The notes under the pieces are model-generated. The model saw only the letters and a program-made list of their open reading frames with translations, was not told where the DNA came from and made no database searches. Shown here piece by piece: positions 46,245-56,370 of a stretch of DNA of 64,000 bases. Each line of letters begins with the position of its first letter. Position 1 is the first letter of the stretch. Position numbers and translations under genes: made by a program. Origin of the DNA: Planctomycetota bacterium (GTDB taxonomy: Bacteria > Planctomycetota > Planctomycetia > Planctomycetales > Planctomycetaceae); NCBI GenBank assembly GCA_003671275.1, contig QWPB01000084.1, positions 1-64,000 of the forward strand. The letters are read 5' to 3'.

Positions 46245-47402
46245 CTACCGTCCAGCGTACCTCTCGTAGGCCGCTTTGGCTTCGGAGTTATTCCCGGTAT
46301 CCGCCCGGACGTTTAGGCCATACTTCAGCTTCAATGACTGGCCGGGTTCAAGATTCACAATCGCTTCGGGTTGCGCTCCATTGGAGTAAGCCTTTTCACC
46401 AAACGGGCTCACGGAGAACAGCCCATAATCGCGAACGTGATAGCGCGATTTGCGGAAATTCTGGGGGTGATCGAACAACGTCACTGCCAGTCGCCGTTGA
46501 CCGACGGGCCCCGCATAATCCACCCATGGGGATGGCTGGCCCCAACACTGGGCGGTCGTGGTCAGTCCCTCGGCATTGGTAACGGGGCCTCCCTGGGAGA
46601 ATTCTCGCATGCTGTTGGGCAGGCGGATCGCGAACAGCCCCTCTTTCGTGTCCCCGAAATGAACCGCCTGGCCTTGCGCCTTCAGTTCAAAGTCAAAAGA
46701 CATCGTCCGATCGGCATAGAAACGCATCGTGGTGGTTTCTTCGAGCAGGGGAGTGTCCTCCTTGGACAGCCAGTGGCTGACCTGCGTCAGCTGGGCAAAT
46801 TCGCCTTTCTCCACATCGATCTTCGTCGAGACCGGGAGAATGCGGCCATCTTCATTCCAGAACTTGATCTCATTGACTTCATCCACCGAGAACCAGACTC
46901 CCTTATGGTGCGGATGGTCGTAATACAGCGGATGCTGTCGATCGAGGCCTTTCTGGGGGGCGGTCTGAATGACTCGGGTGACCGTACTGCCCAGGGGGGC
47001 CACATCGCCCTCGTGAACCCAGCCATTGGCTTCCGGAACGAACAGCCATGGACGTTTTACTTCGCGGACCTCCACAACCTGACCTTGCGCGAGTTTGCCG
47101 GTTGGCTGATCGTTCAACCGGACCTCGGCAAAGTCGCGGCAGATCAGCACTCGGCTGCCCGGTAGCCCCGGTTCACCGCTCGGATGCGTCACATCCATCG
47201 CCAGCTGTTCGAGCCCTCCGGCGGCTGTCACCGGATTCAAGAACAGCTTTCGCCATTGTGTCCCGGTGTGCAGGACTGTGAACACTTCTCCATCGATGCG
47301 AACGACCACGCTCTGCGGATCGGACACCAGCGTGACTTCACCCGCTGACAGACTCGACAGGCACCATCCGCTCAGCAGGCAGACCAGGATCCCGATTCTC
47401 AT
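46245..47402 (-). CDS. DUF6807 (PmoA-like) secreted protein
   Basis: 385 residues from ATG 47402, directly before a signal peptide (IGILVCLLSGWCLSSLSAG). An open frame 47 codons longer is basic and unlikely. The body resembles the DUF6807 group often annotated as methane oxygenase PmoA-like: HPLYYDHPHHKGVWFSVDEVNE, FGDTKEGLFAIRL and GQRRLAVTLFDHPQNFR. The 'PmoA' name should not be taken as methane oxidation, and no pmo genes are present. Function unknown. Confidence 0.87.
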   Translation of the reverse strand: MRIGILVCLLSGWCLSSLSAGEVTLVSDPQSVVVRIDGEVFTVLHTGTQWRKLFLNPVTAAGGLEQLAMDVTHPSGEPGLPGSRVLICRDFAEVRLNDQPTGKLAQGQVVEVREVKRPWLFVPEANGWVHEGDVAPLGSTVTRVIQTAPQKGLDRQHPLYYDHPHHKGVWFSVDEVNEIKFWNEDGRILPVSTKIDVEKGEFAQLTQVSHWLSKEDTPLLEETTTMRFYADRTMSFDFELKAQGQAVHFGDTKEGLFAIRLPNSMREFSQGGPVTNAEGLTTTAQCWGQPSPWVDYAGPVGQRRLAVTLFDHPQNFRKSRYHVRDYGLFSVSPFGEKAYSNGAQPEAIVNLEPGQSLKLKYGLNVRADTGNNSEAKAAYERYAGR

Positions 47403-47638
47403 TGTTCGCTCCACAGGAATAGAACACTCACGATTGATGTGATACACGATCCCGCGGCGTACTGAAAGTCGGCGGAGCGATTCTTTGCGACTAGGCACAC
47501 TCATTCGCATGCGAGAGGATCTCCAAGACAGCCGGTGTGTCATGATGACCAGTCGTGGGGCGTTATCGACTGAAGTACCGTCCTGATTGCAACATCATAT
47601 AATGGCGTTTCCTGTGACCGTGCTCCGGATCAATCCAC

Positions 47639-48037
47639 ATGTCGCTCCATCGCATTCGCTTGCAAGGCCCGTGGGAATGGACCACGTCCGCATCGCGTGA
47701 GCCACAACGAGTGAAGCTCCCGGACGAGTGGGGAACGTTACCGGTGTGGAATGCCGAGGTTCAATTCATCCGTCGTTTCCACCGGCCGACGGGGATCACC
47801 TCGCAGGATCAACTCTATATCAGCATTCCAACGCGGGGTCTGGTTATCCACCTTCACTTGAATCAGATGCGTCTGGAGATCGACCAGTCGACCGGTCTGG
47901 TCCGGGCCAATGTTACGCGTCCGCTCAACGAGCACAATGAACTGGTCGTGACGTTCTCCGCCATCGACCCGGCTCGTCCCGATCAGGGACTGGGAGAGCC
48001 GGTCGGACTGGAGATTGTGACACCGGACCTCGAATAG
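47639..48037 (+). CDS. Hypothetical protein resembling a galactose-binding-like domain
   Basis: 132 residues. The pattern LQGPWEW, RVKLPDEW, FIRRFHRP, LYISIPTRGLVIHLHLN and NEHNELVVTF resembles the sugar-binding beta sandwich of glycoside hydrolase family 2, without any catalytic domain. No signal peptide. Convergent with the phosphohexomutase gene, ten bases from its end. Standalone function unknown. Confidence 0.62.
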   Translation: MSLHRIRLQGPWEWTTSASREPQRVKLPDEWGTLPVWNAEVQFIRRFHRPTGITSQDQLYISIPTRGLVIHLHLNQMRLEIDQSTGLVRANVTRPLNEHNELVVTFSAIDPARPDQGLGEPVGLEIVTPDLE

Positions 48038-48046
48038 GTAACAGGT

Positions 48047-49657
48047 TTATGCCGACCGGAGATTGCCCCAGTCTTCGACCTGAGCCTTGGCGTTATGGGC
48101 TTCACAGAACTGCTGGACCCAGGAGATCAGTGTGTCGCTGCGGCCCGTGACATCGGCGGCACTCTGGGCTTCGACATTCAGTCGGAGCAGCGGCTCGTTG
48201 TTCGAAGCGCGGACATTCAGCCACCACTTGGGTGTGTAGCCATCGGCGACCGTGCGGTAGGTCGTTCCCGTCGGATCATTCGGCTTGTCGATCTGGAATA
48301 GATCGTCAACCGTTTGGAACTGTGGAGTCCGTGGATGGAATACACCGACTCCATCCAACTCGAAGACATAGGCATCCTCCACGGGATCGTTGTACTGTCG
48401 GGTCAGGGCATCAATGATCTGCTTGCTGGTCTTTTTCCAATCGGCACTTTCGATCCGCAGATTGACTTCTCCGCTGGATGGCCACGGTGCCAGTGAACTG
48501 AGCAGCTCGGAGCAACTTTTTCCCGAGGCCAGCAGCATGTCCCAGAAATCAACCAGCGAGAACAAGCCGGAGTCGAGGCCATACGATTCGGGATAGTTGT
48601 AGTGCGCGGAGGATTCTCCTCCAAACGCGGCATCGGTCTTGATGAGGGCCACTTTCAGGGCATCCTGCCCCACACGACTGACGACCGGGCGGCCACCGGC
48701 TTTGCGAACCGTTTCGACCACCAGCCAGGAAGACACGGCGGAGTAGACAACGGCGGGGTACTTTCGGCCCGTGGCGAGGGCTTTGCGAATGGCGTTCTGT
48801 CCGAGAGCAGCCAGCAGCAGCGAGCCAGAAACGAACTGTCCCCGCTCGTCGACCATGAACACGCGGTCCGCATCACCGTCAAAGGCGGCTCCGAAATGGG
48901 CTCCCAGTTCCACAACCGTTCGCTGGAGTAGTTTGACCGCTCCCGGCAGTCCAGGGTTCGACGGTCGCGTCGGGAATGTCCCGTCGATTCGTTCGGCCAC
49001 AGCGTGAACTTCGACCGATGACTGACGGGCGGCGAGTGCCTGCTTGAGCAGCGGGACAAACAATCCGCCAACGCCGTTACCCGGATCGAGGACAATTCTG
49101 CCTTTTGCCTGGGGCAGACGCGTTGACCGCTGGCATGCGGCCTCGGTGAACTTCTCCTGCAGCTGGAGATTTGGTCCACACGGGAAGGGAGCACACGCCG
49201 GAGCTGCTGCGGCTCCCGAGGAGGAGCCCGCCGCGAAGAGCGGATCCAGATGCGCAGCTGGACTGATCATGTCGAGTCCCCCCGTTTTCTTGTTGAGCAA
49301 GACAGCCTTGATGCCGTTGTATTCGCCGGGGTTGTGGCTGGCGGTGATCATGACACCGGCGATGGCTCCGTCGAGCTGCTCGCCGACGCCCCATTGGACC
49401 ATGTCGGTTGTGGCCAGACCGCAGGGCAGCGGTACTCCCCCGGCAGCGGCGATTCCCTGCACGACACTGGAGTACAGGGCCGGGGACGAGATTCGCCCGT
49501 CGCGACCGACGATAATGTGCGGTTCCGACTCGCCCGTAGCTTGAGCAACATGTTTCGTGATGCACTGGCCGACGAACCATGCCAGTTCTTCGTTGATCTG
49601 GTTGGGATAAATGCCGCGAACATCGGCCTTGCGCTGCATCAACGAACGGTCAAACAT
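48047..49657 (-). CDS. Phosphomannomutase/phosphoglucomutase
   Basis: 536 residues from ATG 49657; a longer open frame has no homology. Interconverts hexose-6- and hexose-1-phosphates. The phospho-serine loop TASHNPGEYNG places Ser107, the metal loop is FDGDADRVF, a sugar-binding GGESSAH motif follows, and the C-terminal domain has the phosphate-binding RASNNEPLLRL. An alanine- and proline-rich stretch near residue 150 (GSSSGAAAAPACAPFPCG) is an unusual insertion. Hexose-1-phosphate feeds cell-envelope sugars or glycogen; glgB is 1.4 kb away but not adjacent. Confidence 0.9.
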   Translation of the reverse strand: MFDRSLMQRKADVRGIYPNQINEELAWFVGQCITKHVAQATGESEPHIIVGRDGRISSPALYSSVVQGIAAAGGVPLPCGLATTDMVQWGVGEQLDGAIAGVMITASHNPGEYNGIKAVLLNKKTGGLDMISPAAHLDPLFAAGSSSGAAAAPACAPFPCGPNLQLQEKFTEAACQRSTRLPQAKGRIVLDPGNGVGGLFVPLLKQALAARQSSVEVHAVAERIDGTFPTRPSNPGLPGAVKLLQRTVVELGAHFGAAFDGDADRVFMVDERGQFVSGSLLLAALGQNAIRKALATGRKYPAVVYSAVSSWLVVETVRKAGGRPVVSRVGQDALKVALIKTDAAFGGESSAHYNYPESYGLDSGLFSLVDFWDMLLASGKSCSELLSSLAPWPSSGEVNLRIESADWKKTSKQIIDALTRQYNDPVEDAYVFELDGVGVFHPRTPQFQTVDDLFQIDKPNDPTGTTYRTVADGYTPKWWLNVRASNNEPLLRLNVEAQSAADVTGRSDTLISWVQQFCEAHNAKAQVEDWGNLRSA

Positions 49658-49861
49658 CGGGTTCTCTCCGGGATGATCCCGAGGCTGTTTCCGTCCGTGG
49701 GCACACGACGTGACCGGCAGGGTACAGATTCCCGGAATACCCGGAGTTTTGCGAATTCGGGGCTGGACGGCTACAGCGGTTTTGTGAGAATCGTTACTAG
49801 GAACTGCCGCGGGTGTGAGATGACCCGCAGGGACAGCCGCTTGTTGGTTTCGAATGAGGGG

Positions 49862-50065
49862 ATGATGCCGACCATAGATTGGCAAACCGCGTTGGCACTG
49901 CTGTGTGTCATGGCTGCGGCTGTTGTGATTGTCCGGCGGATCTGGGCGGTACTGCACCCATCTCGGACCGGGTGTGGCGGAGGCTGTTCCGGCTGTTCGG
50001 GAGCTTCGGCAACCGGGCCGAAAGAACTGCCGATGGTCTCCCTGCCCGACACATTTCGCCGGTAG
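49862..50065 (+). CDS. Small Cys-rich membrane protein
   Basis: 67 residues from ATG 49862. One membrane helix (ALALLCVMAAAVVIVRRIW) is followed by a cysteine cluster, GCGGGCSGCSG, and a short hydrophilic tail. The arrangement recalls FeoB-associated Cys-rich membrane proteins, though no feoB is in view. GAGGGG precedes the start. It could bind iron or another metal. Confidence 0.65.
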   Translation: MMPTIDWQTALALLCVMAAAVVIVRRIWAVLHPSRTGCGGGCSGCSGASATGPKELPMVSLPDTFRR

Positions 50066-50236
50066 AAAATTCCGGCACCCGATACAGGACAAGCCCATCG
50101 ATAACGCTCACCGCCGCGCCGGAGAGGATTTCGGAATCGCCTCTACCCATGGAACGGAGGTCCGGTCTGCTCCGGCTCGGTCACTCAGCGGTCCGTTGGA
50201 GTGTCCATATTGGGAATTCCCTATCCGGCTTGGCTG

Positions 50237-52138
50237 TTAATCCCGCTTCAGGATCAGCATGCCCAATGGCGGCAGGGTGAGAACCAGACTCTGTCCACAT
50301 CCGTGAGCGGCAACCGATTCGGTCTGGATCTCGCCGCCGTTGCCGACATCCGTTCCTCCATACCATTTGGCGTCGCTGTTCAGAATTTCTCGCCAGACTC
50401 CCGCATCGGGAACGCCGATCCGGTAGTGCTCACGGGGGACGGGCGTCATGTTCAGGACAACCACGACCTGTTCACCGGGAGCGGTCCCCTGGCGGATCCA
50501 AGTGAAAACACAGTTCTGGGCATCATCGGCGTTAATCCAGCGGAACCCGGCGGGATCGGTGTCGAGTTCATGGAGAGCGGGCTGTTCGCGTTTGACGCGG
50601 TTGAGATCACGGACATACCGCAGCATCCCAGAATGCCGGTCTTCACTCAGCAGAGCCCAATCGAGTTCGGAGTCGTGGTTCCATTCTCGCCACTGGCCAA
50701 ACTCGCCTCCCATGAACAGCAGCGGTTTTCCCGGTGTGGTGAACTGGGTTCCCAGCAGGAGTCGCAGATTGGCAAACTGCTGCCAGGCATCCCCCGGCAT
50801 TTTGCTGACCAGCGATTTCTTGCCGTGTACGACCTCGTCATGCGACAGCGGCAAGGTGAACGTTTCGGTGAACGCATACAGGGAGCGGAATGAGAACTCC
50901 GACTGATGGTGACTGCGGTGAATGGGATCGCGGGAGAAATACCGCAGGGTATCGTTCATCCACCCCATGTCCCACTTCATGCCGAACCCGAGACCGCCAT
51001 CGTAGACCGGACGCGACACCAGCGGCCAACTGGTTGACTCCTCGGCGACGGTCATGATGCCGGGGAATTCGGCGTGCAGCGAGACGTTCATGTCCTTCAG
51101 GAACTGCACGGCCTCCAGGTTCTCGCGACCACCGCGTTCATTGGGAATCCACTCTCCGGCCTCGCGAGAGTAGTCGAGGTACAACATCGACGCGACCGCA
51201 TCGACGCGAATCCCGTCCACGTGATAGACCTCGCACCAGAAACGAGCGTTCGACAGCAGAAAGTTGCGGACTTCGTGCCGACCGTAGTTGAAGATGTAGG
51301 TATTCCAATCCGGGTGGAACCCCTTGCGCGGGTCTTCGTGCTCATAGAGCGCGGTGCCGTCAAACCTCCCCAGTCCGTGACCATCGGTCGGGAAATGCCC
51401 CGGAACCCAGTCGATTAGCACTCCGATGTTGTTCTGGTGGCAGTAGTCGACAAAGAACTGGAAATCATCGGGCGTCCCGTACCGTGCCGTCGGGGCGAAG
51501 TACCCCGTCGGCTGATACCCCCACGAACCATCGAACGGGTATTCCGATACGGGCATCAGTTGCAGATGCGTGAACCCCAAATCCTTTGCATAGGCGACCA
51601 GTTCGCGAGCGGTCTCCCGGTAGCTGTTGTACCGGCGTTTGTCCCAGGGCCGCCGCCAGGAACCGAGGTGAACCTCGTAAATGGATACCGGTTGTCGGGA
51701 CCAGTGCTGTTCGCTGCGATTTTTGAGCCACTCGGCGTCGTGCCACTCGAAGCGGTCGAGGACTTCGTAAACGATGTTCGCCGTCTTGGGAGGGCACTCG
51801 CAGGCAAATGCGTACGGATCGCATTTCTCCATAATTTGGCCGGTCGCGGAGCGCAGGCTGTATTTGTAATGCGTTCCATTCCCGATGCCGGGGATGAAGC
51901 CATACCAGACACCGTTCGGACTGGAATTCAGATAGAACGCCCCGTGCCGCCAGTGGTTGAAATCTCCCACGACGCAGACTTCGCGGGCATTCGGGGCCCA
52001 CACGGCAAAATAGACCCCCGCGATCCCGTCCTGTTCCGTTGGATGGGCCCCCAAGTGTCGGTAGGTGGTCAAACTCATCCCCCGCCTCATCGCTCTTTGT
52101 TCCGCCTGCGTCGCAGTCGGTGTGTCTGTCTGAAGCAT
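50237..52138 (-). CDS. glgB: 1,4-alpha-glucan branching enzyme GlgB
   Basis: 633 residues from ATG 52138, which has GGAGG just upstream; an open frame 21 codons longer lacks this. Forms alpha-1,6 branches in glycogen. A carbohydrate-binding N domain ([23 protein letters not shown]) precedes the GH13 barrel: catalytic nucleophile in [15 protein letters not shown], acid/base in MTVAEEST, and [10 protein letters not shown]. The C-terminal beta domain ends in [12 protein letters not shown]. Other glycogen genes are not in the window. Confidence 0.96.
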   Translation of the reverse strand: MLQTDTPTATQAEQRAMRRGMSLTTYRHLGAHPTEQDGIAGVYFAVWAPNAREVCVVGDFNHWRHGAFYLNSSPNGVWYGFIPGIGNGTHYKYSLRSATGQIMEKCDPYAFACECPPKTANIVYEVLDRFEWHDAEWLKNRSEQHWSRQPVSIYEVHLGSWRRPWDKRRYNSYRETARELVAYAKDLGFTHLQLMPVSEYPFDGSWGYQPTGYFAPTARYGTPDDFQFFVDYCHQNNIGVLIDWVPGHFPTDGHGLGRFDGTALYEHEDPRKGFHPDWNTYIFNYGRHEVRNFLLSNARFWCEVYHVDGIRVDAVASMLYLDYSREAGEWIPNERGGRENLEAVQFLKDMNVSLHAEFPGIMTVAEESTSWPLVSRPVYDGGLGFGMKWDMGWMNDTLRYFSRDPIHRSHHQSEFSFRSLYAFTETFTLPLSHDEVVHGKKSLVSKMPGDAWQQFANLRLLLGTQFTTPGKPLLFMGGEFGQWREWNHDSELDWALLSEDRHSGMLRYVRDLNRVKREQPALHELDTDPAGFRWINADDAQNCVFTWIRQGTAPGEQVVVVLNMTPVPREHYRIGVPDAGVWREILNSDAKWYGGTDVGNGGEIQTESVAAHGCGQSLVLTLPPLGMLILKRD

Positions 52139-52527
52139 ACAACAGCCTCCGGGTATGGGGAGTGCAGAATGAGTTGTACGCTCTCGATCGTTGAATGTCA
52201 TGCCGGATTGCCGGTGTGCAGTGGCTTTTCCAACGGATCAACCTGCACAGGGACAAGCGGCAGGAATGGCCTTCCGTAGCGTGAGTTGTCGGTGGCCGTT
52301 CGACTTGAAATGTGCGGCACACGTGCAGTTCGCAGGAATCGCTGTGACAGTCTGTCACATAGTATTTTATCTTGTTTTTCGCATGTCTGAATCCGTAACT
52401 TGTATGGCCTCAGGCGATCGGATTACGGTGGATGTCGAGTCTCTGCCGATGACGTGGCTGTTGTCGAAATCTCGGGCTGCAAAGGGATGTGGCCGATCGA
52501 CAATGCCCCTGCACTTGGATGCATAAG
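52139..52527. other. 389-bp divergent regulatory region
   Basis: Lies between the minus-strand glgB and the plus-strand porin-like gene and must hold both promoters. It contains the palindrome at 52343-52359 followed by an AT-rich run (ATAGTATTTTATCTTG). No further gene was recognised. Confidence 0.5.
52343..52359. promoter_or_regulatory. Perfect 17-bp palindrome, probable operator
   Basis: TGTGACAG, a central T, and CTGTCACA form an exact palindrome ahead of the porin-like gene. The outer TGTGA and TCACA resemble CRP/FNR-family sites, but the spacing between them is seven rather than the usual six. The inner TGACAG/CTGTCA halves match the units of the array at 36994-37058, in inverted arrangement. 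Confidence 0.55.
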
Positions 52528-53502
52528 ATGTCACTGTTTCGTCGGGTCCTCGCGATGCTGCTGATGGCGACTCCGGCCATCGCGGATGATTGTGTCGTCG
52601 GCACCGGTTGTGCCACCGGAACCTGTCTGGGTGAGGAGTCTCTGGACGGGGGATGCGGGGCACTGGGATTCGGTTCGTGCCTGATCATCGATGACAAGCT
52701 GCTGGGGATTTTTGCCCACTCCGATCCGTGTTTTACGGACTTCATCAGCCCGATGACGAACCCGGTCTTCTTCGAAGATCCCCGGACGTTGACCGAAGCC
52801 CGGTTTATTTACCTGAATCATCAGCTGCCCAATGCACTGGGGGGAGACAACGTTCAGGTGATGGCCATGCAGGCCCGGATGGCCCTGACGGATGACCTGT
52901 CAATTATCGCGACCAAGGACGGCTACATCGTCTCGGACAGTCCGCTGATTGAAGACGGCTGGGCCGATGTGTCAGCCGGCCTGAAGTACAACCTGTTTAA
53001 AGACAGCGAAACCCAAACGATTCTGAGTACTGGTTTCACGTATGAAATGCCGGTCGGCACGAATGAATCGCTCCAGGGGAATGGAGACGGTGAGTTCAAT
53101 GTGTTCGTGTCCGGAGGAACTCTGTTGATGGATGGCGTCCATCTGGTCTCGGGAACCGGATTCCGCTTGCCAGTCGACAAGCAGGAAGAAAACCAGATGT
53201 GGTACTGGTCCAATCACATCGATTACCAGTTGGGGAGCAGCGGCATTTATTTGTTCAAGGAAGTGAACTGGTTCCACTATCTGTCGGACGCGGATGCCTT
53301 CCCGGCTCCAATCGGAGGACATGACCTGTTCAATTTGGGGTCCATCAACATGGCCGGTGAGAACCTCGTGACCGGTGCGGTCGGAGCGAAGTACAAGCCC
53401 AGCCAGAACACGGAAGTCGGCGTGGCTTATGAAATGCCGTACTCGGACCGCGAAGATGTGATTAAAGATCGATTCACCTTCGATTTCATCGTCCGGTATT
53501 AG
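52528..53502 (+). CDS. Outer-membrane porin-like hypothetical protein
   Basis: 324 residues from ATG 52528. A signal peptide (RRVLAMLLMATPAIAD) is followed by a short cysteine-containing stretch. The remainder alternates polar and hydrophobic residues typical of beta-barrel strands (for example VFVSGGTLLMDGVHLVSGTGF, TEVGVAYEMPY), and the final residue group DFIVRY ends in an aromatic, as barrel proteins do. Resembles the transporter-like barrels seen in planctomycetes. Cargo unknown. A bidirectional terminator follows. Confidence 0.72.
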   Translation: MSLFRRVLAMLLMATPAIADDCVVGTGCATGTCLGEESLDGGCGALGFGSCLIIDDKLLGIFAHSDPCFTDFISPMTNPVFFEDPRTLTEARFIYLNHQLPNALGGDNVQVMAMQARMALTDDLSIIATKDGYIVSDSPLIEDGWADVSAGLKYNLFKDSETQTILSTGFTYEMPVGTNESLQGNGDGEFNVFVSGGTLLMDGVHLVSGTGFRLPVDKQEENQMWYWSNHIDYQLGSSGIYLFKEVNWFHYLSDADAFPAPIGGHDLFNLGSINMAGENLVTGAVGAKYKPSQNTEVGVAYEMPYSDREDVIKDRFTFDFIVRY

Positions 53503-53559
53503 GTTTCGATACCGTGTCGAGCATCCCGGTGGGTACGAGCGATTAATCGCGGCAGGCCG

Positions 53560-53589
53560 AAAACACCCCGATCACCATCGGGGTGTTTT
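53560..53589. terminator. Bidirectional rho-independent terminator
   Basis: AAAACACCCCGAT pairs perfectly with ATCGGGGTGTTTT around CACC. A-run and T-run on either side let it serve both the porin-like gene and the convergent glycosyltransferase gene. Confidence 0.92.
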
Positions 53590-53609
53590 CTTTGAACCAT
53601 GGGGCATCA

Positions 53610-54815
53610 TCAGCGGGGCCAGATCAGCGGAACGATCAGATCGCTGCGGTAGAACAGGATCACCGCCACAAACCCATGCAGCCATTCCAGCCCCAATCCG
53701 AGCCACGCGATGAGGGGAATCGCCCGGCCTGCCTGACGCCGGTCCTGAGCCGCCAGCACCCATAAACAGGCTGTCGCCGGGGATACCAGAATGATATATC
53801 GCAATAGCTTGGAATAACCGATGGCCCCCAGCCCGGCGATCACCGCCACCACCACTCCGATCCAGATTCCCAAGGCCCATGCGATCTTCCCGAGACGACC
53901 TTGCGGTGGCTGTCGCCAGAGCATGTACAGCGCACTGGGCAGCGTGGACATCACGCATGTCAGCAGGGGGAAGTAGATCCACCACTTACGCTCATCTGTC
54001 AGATACCGGACATACGCATTGTTCGCGATCAGTTCCGGATGAGGTCGGCCAGCCCACGTTGGAAACGGGCTGCCGAGCACTCGCCATTGCCAGACTAACC
54101 AAGGAACACACAGCACGCCGATCGTCATCGTCATGACCAGAACGGGGCCCCAGACGATCCGGCGGCGGCACGCCCAGCTGACCAGATAGATTCCCGGTAA
54201 GGCCAGCACCGCATGCAGCTTCGTCCAGCAGGCCATCGTGAAAATCAGACCGGCCAGCCAGCCTCCGGACAGGCTGCGGCGTCGGCAGGCATCGACGCAG
54301 ATGGTGGCCGCCAGCGTGGCCCAGGCGGTCTGCGGTCCATCCAGCCAGAGATGCGTGCTGACATGGGCCATAATCGGCGACAGAGCCACCGTCATGCAGG
54401 CGATCGTGAACAGTGTGTGGTCAAGACGGCCAGCTGTCTGTCGGATGAGTCGTAACGTGGCCCAGTAGAACACGCCAAATAGGGCCCACTGGGCCAGTCC
54501 AAACCCAGCGGTTCCAAAGAGCAGATAGAACCCCCAGAACACCGCCAGCCCCCCTGGCGGATGAAAGAACATCGGCTGATCGTATTGCTCTCGAATCAGC
54601 CAGGGTTCATTCAGGATGGGATGTCCCCGCAGGGTGTAGCCTTGGCCTGCTGCCAATTGCTCGACGAGTGCCCGATAGATTTTTTCATCGTTCTCGCGTG
54701 GCTCATCGCGAAAGACCGACAGCCGGATCACAAGTGCCAGTCCGAATACAATCCATGCGATCCAGCGTTGATACCGCCGGGCGGTTGAAAGCGAGTTCTC
54801 CGTTGGGGCTGTCAT
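53610..54815 (-). CDS. Integral membrane glycosyltransferase, GT39/ArnT-like
   Basis: 401 residues with about nine hydrophobic segments. The first is WIAWIVFGLALVIRLSVF, with acidic residues after it (RDEPRENDEKIYRALVEQL), where this family places its catalytic Asp. MFFHPPGGLAVFWGFYLLFG is a typical second-loop motif. Uses a polyprenyl-phosphate sugar donor outside the membrane. It is shorter than many ArnT/PMT members, lacking a large C-terminal domain. Acceptor unknown; lipid A genes are elsewhere in the window. Confidence 0.8.
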   Translation of the reverse strand: MTAPTENSLSTARRYQRWIAWIVFGLALVIRLSVFRDEPRENDEKIYRALVEQLAAGQGYTLRGHPILNEPWLIREQYDQPMFFHPPGGLAVFWGFYLLFGTAGFGLAQWALFGVFYWATLRLIRQTAGRLDHTLFTIACMTVALSPIMAHVSTHLWLDGPQTAWATLAATICVDACRRRSLSGGWLAGLIFTMACWTKLHAVLALPGIYLVSWACRRRIVWGPVLVMTMTIGVLCVPWLVWQWRVLGSPFPTWAGRPHPELIANNAYVRYLTDERKWWIYFPLLTCVMSTLPSALYMLWRQPPQGRLGKIAWALGIWIGVVVAVIAGLGAIGYSKLLRYIILVSPATACLWVLAAQDRRQAGRAIPLIAWLGLGLEWLHGFVAVILFYRSDLIVPLIWPR

Positions 54816-55161
54816 GGGATGATCCGGCGTTCAGAACTCAGTCGACCTGGGCGGAGCGGTGGCATCGTAGACGATCACCGCTTGCCCGGCATCCCGAGAT
54901 ATCTGGGGAAATTCACAGGCGGCGGGCCGACTCGTGGTCAACTCGTGGATAGCCCCGAATCGTCACCCACTGTCAGTCGGCAGGCTGGAGTATCGTTTTG
55001 TTTGTTGCGAAGCAGCCGGGGAAGACGCCACAGACTTCGGCCAGTTTCGATGCGTTGGCAGTCAGGGTGAGGCGATCATTCCGGGTTGGAAGGAGCGATT
55101 GCTACACTACGGCGACACTCATTCCACTCCTCCCTGTGAACGCCTTGACGGCGACATTCCC
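54816..55161. other. 346-bp divergent intergenic region
   Basis: Separates the minus-strand glycosyltransferase from the plus-strand phosphoglycerate mutase. Presumably holds both promoters; no clear -35/-10 pair, RNA structure or extra gene was recognised. Confidence 0.4.
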
Positions 55162-56370
55162 ATGTCCGACATACACGCTCTCACTCGACAACTGCAAAAA
55201 GACAACGGTTCGAAGATCGTTCTACTGGTCTCCGACGGGCTGGGGGGCCTCCCGCTGGAACCGGGCGGATTGACGGAGCTGGAATCCGCGAAGACGCCGA
55301 ACCTCGACAAGCTGGCCCAGCAGGCGGAACTGGGCTTGAGTACGCCCGTGCTGCCGGGGATTACTCCGGGCAGCGGGCCAGGGCACCTGGGCCTGTTTGG
55401 TTATGACCCCCTGGAGTACAAGATCGGTCGCGGTGTACTCGAAGCACTCGGCATCGACTTCGACCTCGGTCCGAACGATGTGGCCATTCGTGGCAACTAC
55501 TGTACTCTCGACGCCGCAGGGAATATCAGTGACCGCCGTGCGGGACGCATCTCCAGTGAAGCTGCCGCTCCGCTGTGCGAAAAGCTCGACAAGATCAAGA
55601 TTCCCGGTGTGGAGCTGTTCGTTCGGCATGTGCAGGAATACCGGCTGGTGATCGTCTTCCGAGCGGCAGGTCTGCAGGGCGATGTGGCAGACACCGACCC
55701 GCAGAAGACTGGTGTTCCGCCACTCGATCCGGTGGCTCGCAGTGCCGGTTCGCAGAAGACGGCGGACGTGGCCAGGGAGTTCCTGCGGCAGGCTCGCGAG
55801 ATCCTCAAGAACGACGCCCCCGCCAACTTTCTCACACTACGCGGGATCGACTGCAAGCCGCAGATCCCTCCGTTCCAAGAGGTCTATGGGACCAAGGCGG
55901 CGGCCCTCGCGGTCTACCCGATGTATCGCGGTCTGGCCCGGTTGGTCAGTATGGATATCCTCGATGCGGGGCAAAGCCTCGATACTCAGTGTGAACGTTT
56001 GAAGGAGAACTGGGAGAAGTACGACTTCTTCTTCGTTCACTTCAAGTACACCGACTCTGCGGGCGAGGATGGAAACTTCGCCAGGAAGGTCGCCAAAATC
56101 GAGGAACTCGATGCCGCGATCCCCAAGATCATGGCTCTCAAGCCCGACACCCTGATCGTCACCGGCGACCATAGCACCCCCTGTAAGATGAAGTCGCACA
56201 GCTGGCACCCGGTGCCGACGATGATCGTGTCGGACAACTGCCGGTACGATGGCTCGACGGCGTTTGGCGAAAAGCAGTGTCGAATGGGCGGGCTGGGGAT
56301 GTTCGAGGCTCGACACCTGATGCTGCTGGCACTGGCGCACGCCGGGCGGCTGGAGAAGTACGGAGCGTAG
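55162..56370 (+). CDS. apgM: Cofactor-independent phosphoglycerate mutase, archaeal type
   Basis: 402 residues from ATG 55162. Interconverts 2- and 3-phosphoglycerate without 2,3-bisphosphoglycerate. The alkaline phosphatase-fold metal motifs are visible: IVLLVSDGLGGLP with the first Asp, TPGSGPGHLGLFGYDP with the phospho-serine, and FFVHFKYTDSAGEDGN and TGDHSTPCKMKSHSWHPVP with further ligands. The length and motifs match the archaeal ApgM type rather than the 510-residue GpmI. The frame extends 76 codons upstream without homology. Confidence 0.94.
   Translation: MSDIHALTRQLQKDNGSKIVLLVSDGLGGLPLEPGGLTELESAKTPNLDKLAQQAELGLSTPVLPGITPGSGPGHLGLFGYDPLEYKIGRGVLEALGIDFDLGPNDVAIRGNYCTLDAAGNISDRRAGRISSEAAAPLCEKLDKIKIPGVELFVRHVQEYRLVIVFRAAGLQGDVADTDPQKTGVPPLDPVARSAGSQKTADVAREFLRQAREILKNDAPANFLTLRGIDCKPQIPPFQEVYGTKAAALAVYPMYRGLARLVSMDILDAGQSLDTQCERLKENWEKYDFFFVHFKYTDSAGEDGNFARKVAKIEELDAAIPKIMALKPDTLIVTGDHSTPCKMKSHSWHPVPTMIVSDNCRYDGSTAFGEKQCRMGGLGMFEARHLMLLALAHAGRLEKYGA

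Noticed and set aside
46245-47402. Methane monooxygenase subunit
   Set aside because: The family is sometimes labelled PmoA, but the protein is secreted, has no membrane helices of a real PmoA, and no pmoB or pmoC is present.
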